Part shown: piece after piece, positions 26,201-29,125 of the stretch | How positions within the stretch are numbered: position 1 is the stretch's first letter | Layout: the number at the start of each line of letters is the position of its first letter | From: a virus | Virus record (IMG/VR): IMGVR_UViG_3300037189_003677 | Span: 1-29,125 of that record | Strand: one strand, 5' to 3' | Length of the DNA stretch: 29,125 nt | Notes under the pieces: model-generated | What the model saw: only the letters and a program-made list of their open reading frames with translations | What the model was told of the DNA's origin: nothing | Database searches by the model: none | Position numbers and translations under genes: made by a program

Positions 26201-29125
26201 AATCCAGCAATAGTAGACTGAAGTTTTGGAATTACTCTTTGAATTTCTGCTTTCATTGCTGCATCATATTGTGCAGGAGTCATCTTTGATACTTGTTCAG
26301 ATGTTGCTTCAGCAAAGAATCTCTTAGCACCGCCCTTTACACCAAGAAGATTAATAATGGCTTGTTCTTCCATTGAATTAATCTTTGCACCAAGTTCACG
26401 TTTTCCAGATGCTCTTTGGAATACACCAGCAGTTCCAACATCGGCAAGAACATTACCACCAAGATTGCCAATGCCAAGGTCTTTATCTCCACGAAGAAGT
26501 GATGCTACAAGTTGTGTGAAATAATCTTTATTGCTAAATGTTTTTGGAACATTTGCAAGTCTTTCGTCTAGTGGGGATTCAAGAACAATAAACCTACGCT
26601 TATGGTCTGGGTCTGTTGGGTCCATCATTACACGAATCTGTTGCTGAGGTGACACAAGACCATGAGCACCACGAGCAATTTCTGTTCCACGAACTTCTGC
26701 CAAAGCAGATGCTAGATTCATTTGTGGCTTAACAAATACCTTTGTACCATCTGGCTTTTGATAAATGCCACCTACCTCAAAGGCAGGGAATGAGTGACCA
26801 CTAGTTGGAGAAATTTGTGTACCAAAATCAGTTGGTGGCACATTTCCATATGGACCAGCCATAACTTCATCGCTAATTTCTTTTAGTTGAAGACCTGTGC
26901 GACCCAAACCTTCAGTTTGTTTTTGGGTTAGTGGACCATAGATGCTTTGACGCATTCCTGCACCAGCAGTACCAGTCTCAAAACCTGGAAGGTTGCCAGC
27001 AATCATTCCTCTAATTACTGGTGCATACTTTTTGGCTGAGGCAGCAGGAATAACTGCTTCTCCAGGTGATAGTAGTGCTGGAACAATGTCACCTGCACCA
27101 TTTGGACCAGGAACCATAGAAACACCAGTAGCATATTTTTTAGGAGATGGAGTAGGTGTGTTTGCAGGTGTTGCATTTGGATTACCAACAGGAACGTTTG
27201 GAACGCCAGCAAAAGCCTGTTGAGCCTGAATAGCATTTCTATATGCTGTTGTCAAATCATTAATTGCTGTTGTTTCAGATGTAAATGTTTGACGAAGTTT
27301 TGCGTGAGCCTGGTCAAGAGATGATGCAATAGCAGCACCCTTTAGTTGCTCTGTATTCATATACTGGGTTTGCTCACCAAGAATATTAGTTCTATTGCCT
27401 GTTCTATTTAGGAAACTCTTTAGGTTAGTAAATAGTTTCATAATGTTAGCAATACCGTTTGAAATCAGACCGAATGACATTAGCAATAGCGGACCAATAC
27501 CTGCTACTGCAGTTACTAAAATAGTAATAAACTTTTTAGAGCCTTCGCTAAGGTTATTAAACCCATCAAGGATTTTAGATACAAAGTTGATGATTGGAGT
27601 AACAGCCTTAAGGAAGGCTTCTCCTACTGGTGCTAACTTAGCCTTCATTTCCTCAATTGATTTTTGGAACTTGTACATAGGAGAATCTGAAATCTTTTTT
27701 AGTTCTCGTTCTGATAGAATGGCTAGTTCTTCTGCAGTTGAATTTGCTAGACCTGCAACCTTATTTGCCTGACTACCTTGGTCAATTACGTTTTTAAACA
27801 ATGTTGAAATACGAGAGAATTGGAACTTTCCAAACATCATTTCGATAGCACGAGAACGATTTAGTGGGTCAAGCGTATCAAAAGCCTTAGCCATATCAAT
27901 AACGGTTTGTTTAACATTTCCTTTATCTTGATTAACAATTGATTTAACGTTGATTCCAAAACCAGCAAGAAAGTCAGATGCTTGCTTAGTTGGATTAATC
28001 ATAGATGCTAAACCAGACTTAAGTGCGTTAGCACCTTCGGATGCATTAATGCCACCTTCTTTCATTGCTGTCATAAAGAAGGCTAGGTCTTCTACGCTAC
28101 CACCAAGTTGCTTAACAACTGGGGCAGCCTTTGGAATAGCAGTAGTCAAATCTTCAATGGATAGTACTGTTTGGTTTTCTACTGCGTTTAAGAAGTTAAC
28201 TTTTCCAGATAGTTTGTCTGCTGCTGTTCCGAATGCATTTGTCAAACTGATTGTGGTTTGCAATGCTTTATTTTGGTCAACACCGCCGAGAACTGAAAGT
28301 TTGGCTGCTTCATTTACCTGTGCAAGTAAGTCTGAGCCAGTTTTACCCATTGCAGCAGCATTTGCTGCCATGTCCATAGTATCTGCAACAGCAACTCCAT
28401 ATTGGGTAAATTGTGTAGCCAATCCCTGAACCGCTTTAGCCATCTTATTGGCTTCTTCTGCGGTAGTTTGCATATCTCCATATACACGCTTAAACTTTAC
28501 AGAAGCCTGTTCAATTTGCATATATGCTTTAGCAGCAGCAGAACCAGCCATCGTTAGTGGTACTGTAAAACCAACCATAAGTTGGCGACCTGCCCACTGA
28601 GTGTTTTTACCAAAGTTTAGAAGTTGGGTAGAACCCTGTTTCATTAACTGGTTAAATAGTGCTTGTCTTTGTGCAGCAATTTGAGTTTTAGTACCAAGGT
28701 CATTTAGGTCAAGGGCTAGTGGTCTTACAGAAATTGCTTTCATCGCACCAGAAGCATCACGTCCTAGTTTGATGTATTGCGTTTGGATTGTTTTTACTCT
28801 GTCAAGTGCTACCTGATTAATTGTTTCAAATTCAGATTTAAAAAGTTTACCAAAAGTTTTTGATGCTCCACCTGCATAGCGGAAGTACTCACCCATTGTG
28901 AGTTTGTTCTTTTCAAGTGCTGTTGTAAAGCGTTCTGCACTTGTTTGAATTGTTTGAATGTTTGCCTGAAACTTACCAGTTGCATTGATAGAGTTTACAA
29001 GGTTTTGCTGCATTGCTCGTGCAGCAGCAGCGTTGTCAGCACCTGCTTTTCGCATGGCTTGCTGAAAGGCTGATATTTGCTGTTGCAAAAGTTTTAGTTG
29101 CGCCAGAGCATCTGACGTATCTATA
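20269..29125 (-). CDS. Tape measure protein with internal enzyme-like domains, N-terminus cut by window edge
   Basis: The frame stays open to the right edge, so 2951 residues are visible and the true start lies outside. Counting from the first in-frame TTG (29088), a coiled N-terminus leads into a TP901-type tape measure core (about 155-470, KEGGINASEGANALKSGLAS). A hydrophobic stretch follows (about 518-551). Then come a 57-aa repeat (651-707), a kinase-like segment (about 767-1000), helical segments, a HAD-like domain (1370-1516), a second 57-aa repeat (1519-1575), a Gly-rich linker, a second hydrophobic stretch (about 1665-1733), long helices, a Trp-rich repeat region (about 2650-2817) and a C-terminal GTDTIPAMLTPGEFV motif. 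The protein sets tail length and may cross the host membrane. The enzyme-like middle is unusual. It ends one base into the next gene. Confidence 0.95.
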   Translation of the reverse strand, partial: IDTSDALAQLKLLQQQISAFQQAMRKAGADNAAAARAMQQNLVNSINATGKFQANIQTIQTSAERFTTALEKNKLTMGEYFRYAGGASKTFGKLFKSEFETINQVALDRVKTIQTQYIKLGRDASGAMKAISVRPLALDLNDLGTKTQIAAQRQALFNQLMKQGSTQLLNFGKNTQWAGRQLMVGFTVPLTMAGSAAAKAYMQIEQASVKFKRVYGDMQTTAEEANKMAKAVQGLATQFTQYGVAVADTMDMAANAAAMGKTGSDLLAQVNEAAKLSVLGGVDQNKALQTTISLTNAFGTAADKLSGKVNFLNAVENQTVLSIEDLTTAIPKAAPVVKQLGGSVEDLAFFMTAMKEGGINASEGANALKSGLASMINPTKQASDFLAGFGINVKSIVNQDKGNVKQTVIDMAKAFDTLDPLNRSRAIEMMFGKFQFSRISTLFKNVIDQGSQANKVAGLANSTAEELAILSERELKKISDSPMYKFQKSIEEMKAKLAPVGEAFLKAVTPIINFVSKILDGFNNLSEGSKKFITILVTAVAGIGPLLLMSFGLISNGIANIMKLFTNLKSFLNRTGNRTNILGEQTQYMNTEQLKGAAIASSLDQAHAKLRQTFTSETTAINDLTTAYRNAIQAQQAFAGVPNVPVGNPNATPANTPTPSPKKYATGVSMVPGPNGAGDIVPALLSPGEAVIPAASAKKYAPVIRGMIAGNLPGFETGTAGAGMRQSIYGPLTQKQTEGLGRTGLQLKEISDEVMAGPYGNVPPTDFGTQISPTSGHSFPAFEVGGIYQKPDGTKVFVKPQMNLASALAEVRGTEIARGAHGLVSPQQQIRVMMDPTDPDHKRRFIVLESPLDERLANVPKTFSNKDYFTQLVASLLRGDKDLGIGNLGGNVLADVGTAGVFQRASGKRELGAKINSMEEQAIINLLGVKGGAKRFFAEATSEQVSKMTPAQYDAAMKAEIQRVIPKLQSTIAGFGPMSPEEKAAYAEMQQRLEAGLGVDWGKYQVMHSAVKPKLFNGGTTGDAALDAKLATLSTAQLGQLLVGGIQETHAFGGLDPKDPKIQAELKRVYKNSTPEDFTNFEVLSNLTMTMPGKLNQQIKEANGGMPGSLFAEIYNSFFGKLAKTARMAGVKDLSQSQQLENMIGQRLSALPLIKDKIFAKNVEDFLSNKSGENSPLGGAAELIWARSNQVGTVRSKFERGVGESNHDLILGMLRRNEIGFNATASSLDTPFGARLGRWALDSFGSDGASATPKEKEIRRRAQEAYRAWAAAGNYSGNMPTAPQDLLPDKNGNFGPQSEGTKFKPIKFKTNSDRPGAFSTKGQPAYDSTAKEFSNEGLFGIVAGSLSTLMGNGYIDPTAAKKFGIPGFALGTENVGGVSKVKPKASVFDIDDTLLDLSSFMPAHQAANEKLPVEQRTKWHKEVAKNPQPIPAGIAALKAAQARGNKIILMTARPDSYDPHTIETLTKLGIDMKGIKLVSRRDKDYRKPWQMKYDKTSAFMKYYDIEEFYDDMPETRGAISLLNIPTYDPLKLANGVFSVPGPKGAGDVVPAMLSPGEAVIPADKAQQHRGLISQMIKGSLPGFANGTIVPGYSSGTGDVSGFPLEKYSETNPLPVVLMEDKSKGTEIPDLSGKESGGGETGGEGDTTGTTKTPNKFMSGLESAKTKLFTQGAGTAKVGKYVRGAAVAAGIAATMPGPIGDIGKAAVGPIGAAASAMSMIPGPAGMVVGALMALVTIGIQLNTALTEARKKTVDFVESIGTGNKAMMKFENFAKSVSASEIMDRKRAEAFSPYQIKPGKQTFGSSYMQTEDGKALVKVISEAQSKGGNAEAQRALTEQLSAAVSSGVLKADQARSIAGNVGAQMGNQTLGIGAASTLLNIYGPNGENLAKEPLKLRLQVAKDSEVQLAKSIDNMQQHSLMNAEEGLKTAGQMVQTQFVIPMTAASGKGNIFKSLVEGNSIAVTAKLWTTMWGRIEQANTSAAAFAAQAGNALEVQKQMLDGLDLEYQKRIEIAKAQGNSILAADLAIQKEKDKQKLLDENTKTVDAIVNASNAADSGPLSALGVGWWGQQDAIKETANNAVTEKFKGTGQDIQAKMALQNIDQMQGNFGQQTLLKQEVSSGQIGLSQIDTIKNLYGGSQAGMDELTKMISQKGIQVDQALQVAQMFSNIEDQKKFMLTFSAQTDSGKSQELIDAMTLVSKNQSNINLNFLMTYFQKNKGDALKIKQDMDAIGRYKGKLNVDVIAKAKYIGKDEMALLKADTSYFSHLDKEQQITYITSIKTTTALKGTKEFKQASQAYMKENPGKTAEDYQKAVARSVTAANVDSSKVPGGDKKGGSGGPPAASFLDQYVNSIRDASGWQQKLTIGFADSMKAMRRWSKDALNSGAGLAQRLHAYGADANFIQAVLGGDQKDIDKIIDRATGKLTKAGKDAIRIAKQVEDAKIGMAYVTSSESERAGKDNELYNSGLDVIAGKEKKINEKYDARVKALDEIGKAQEKNNQLQQNTMDLADALSKGDIAAAARVALKAKQDSQKAALDDAKNSLENARKAELADITVTILGHTETRQSLEAKIEENTAKIAANKLLELDRQVGIGKNAVIAADAAQRLLEANKKISVLPTPYNPTYGTGDGSSSTTSETSTPTDALPMLGADNAAADAKKKKDPNFWSNLFPNIGDWLAQQWKALSTWFSDITNPKKIGEFVGNMWNGIKDIGSWLTEQANKIGNWFATTFSGENIGKMVGNLWNGIQGINKWLGDQALKVWKWITGLPDKMTKWAKDFWENGIPAIGHWFETTTKKIADWVVSLPQQAMDAIKNAGKSIADWWGAFVGGFNSTQDDKTKKKAEGGMISRYANGGSVVPKYFEFGGFTKQGTDTIPAMLTPGEFVMKKSAVESIGAQELARMNYAGKDAMSGGDSVYNYSITVNANSSDSSDIADKVLQEIKRIDSQRIRSIG
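20415..20555 (-). repeat. C-terminal tape measure repeat 3 (GTDTIPAMLTPGEFV type)
   Basis: GGFTKQGTDTIPAMLTPGEF near the end of the tape measure protein is the third and most divergent relative of the two 57-aa repeats. It keeps the core 'G.D.iPAmLtPGE.v' and belongs to a motif widely seen in tape measure proteins. Boundaries are approximate. Confidence 0.6.
20640..21140 (-). repeat. Tryptophan-rich repeat region of the tape measure protein
   Basis: About 165 residues carry repeated units of the type 'vGnmWNGIkdIgsWLteQAnKIgnWf'. MWNGIKDIGSWL and LWNGIQGINKWL are the clearest pair; further units (ENGIPAIGHWFE, IADWVVSLPQQA) are degenerate. Regular tryptophan spacing of about 11 residues is known in tape measure proteins and is thought to match the helical repeat of the tail tube. 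Confidence 0.6.
24364..24534 (-). repeat. 57-aa tape measure repeat 2
   Basis: This segment encodes 57 residues running from KLANGVFSVPGPKGAGDVVP to SLPGFANGT. It matches repeat 1 at 36 of 57 positions with no gaps. It directly follows the HAD-like domain. Confidence 0.85.
24541..24981 (-). other. HAD-phosphatase-like domain inside the tape measure protein
   Basis: Residues 1370-1516 carry all four HAD motifs in order: motif I VFDIDDTLLD (Asp1377 and Asp1379), motif II ILMTARPDS (Thr1439), a lysine in MKYDKTSAFM as motif III, and motif IV EEFYDDMPE (acidic pair at 1498-1499). The size and the 'DxDDT...TARP...YDD' style recall the phosphatase half of polynucleotide kinase-phosphatase and other small HAD phosphatases. 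The family removes phosphate through an aspartyl-phosphate intermediate with magnesium. The substrate is unknown. All likely catalytic residues are present, so it need not be a relic. Confidence 0.8.
25009..25032 (-). repeat. Half-repeat (IPGFALGT) between the two enzyme-like segments
   Basis: IPGFALGT matches the last eight residues of the 57-aa repeats (LPGFETGT and LPGFANGT). It lies 27 nt before the HAD-like domain, in the gap between the kinase-like half and the HAD-like half. Confidence 0.6.
26090..26790 (-). other. Kinase-fold-like segment inside the tape measure protein
   Basis: About 230 residues resemble an atypical (HipA/PI3K-like) kinase. Residues 773-788 (GGIYQKPDGTKVFVKP) look like the N-lobe strands with the ATP-binding lysine. 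ALAEVRGTEIARG supplies a helix glutamate. GDKDLGIGNLGGNVLADVG (867-885) looks like a catalytic Asp and Asn followed by a DVG metal-binding turn in place of DFG. A helical C-lobe could follow. No single motif is diagnostic, so this is a hypothesis that a structure prediction could overturn. Confidence 0.45.
26968..27138 (-). repeat. 57-aa tape measure repeat 1
   Basis: This segment encodes 57 residues running from KYATGVSMVPGPNGAGDIVP to NLPGFETGT. It shares VPGP-x-GAGD-x-VPA and LSPGEAVIPA with repeat 2 at identical spacing. It directly precedes the kinase-like half of the inserted region. Confidence 0.85.

Noticed and set aside
26090-26790. ADP-ribosyltransferase or peptidase domain as an alternative to the kinase-like call
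   Set aside because: I saw no R-S-E type triad, no HExxH and no Cys/His catalytic pattern; the Lys, Glu, Asp/Asn and DVG order fits a kinase-like fold better, though not decisively.
27950-28429. 159-aa open frame on the plus strand
   Set aside because: It lies wholly opposite the conserved tape measure core, has no ribosome-binding site context or recognisable domain, and its composition is that of an antisense shadow.
1-29125. tRNA genes, integrase or attachment site, IS elements and CRISPR arrays
   Set aside because: I looked for cloverleaf-like segments, tyrosine or serine recombinase motifs, terminal inverted repeats and regular spacer arrays, and saw none.

Overview
The window is one continuous stretch of a tailed double-stranded DNA phage genome. 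Every supported gene lies on the minus strand, so the biological order runs from position 29125 down to position 1. A large TP901-type tape measure protein, followed by tail-tip genes and no sheath or contractile baseplate genes, points to a long non-contractile tail (siphovirus-like). The DNA is moderately AT-rich. An actinobacterial host is my best guess, with low to moderate confidence. The reasons are a bacterial-type DnaE with a complete PHP proofreading site, an NrdH-type redoxin, -10 elements sitting directly at start codons (leaderless style), and tail proteins that resemble actinophage minor tail proteins. A low-GC freshwater actinobacterium would fit the base composition, but nothing here proves it.

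Tail region (29125 to about 9888): the tape measure gene enters from beyond the right edge. It is followed by a Dit-like protein carrying an inserted carbohydrate-binding-like domain, a 1709-residue hub-like protein with a LamG-like domain, a small structural protein, two putative minor tail or fibre proteins, and a small protein with an H-type-lectin-like C-terminus. A 60-80 residue beta-rich module recurs five times across three of these proteins.

Transition (about 9888 to 9133): a helix-turn-helix protein with an AT-hook-like motif is followed by two small conserved-looking genes. A near-consensus promoter lies inside the 3' end of the helix-turn-helix gene and should drive the replication genes.

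Replication and recombination region (9133 to 1): a possible helicase partner, DnaB-like helicase, an unknown 114-aa protein, DnaG-like primase, gp32-like SSB, a hairpin and strong promoter, DnaE polymerase, MazG-like pyrophosphatase, NrdH, a UvsX/RecA-like recombinase, a 56-aa zinc-ribbon-like protein, a PD-(D/E)XK nuclease and an unknown protein cut by the left edge. Most neighbours overlap by 1 to 11 nt, often as TAATG, which implies translational coupling. Promoters sharing a TTGACAAGA start divide the block into transcription units.

The most unusual feature is the middle of the tape measure protein. Two 57-residue repeats, 36 of 57 positions identical, bracket about 811 residues that hold a HAD-phosphatase-like domain with all the expected motifs and, further upstream, a segment resembling a HipA/PI3K-like kinase fold. 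A third half-repeat separates the two. Enzyme-like cargo inside a tape measure protein is unexpected, and this is the main candidate for an undescribed system.
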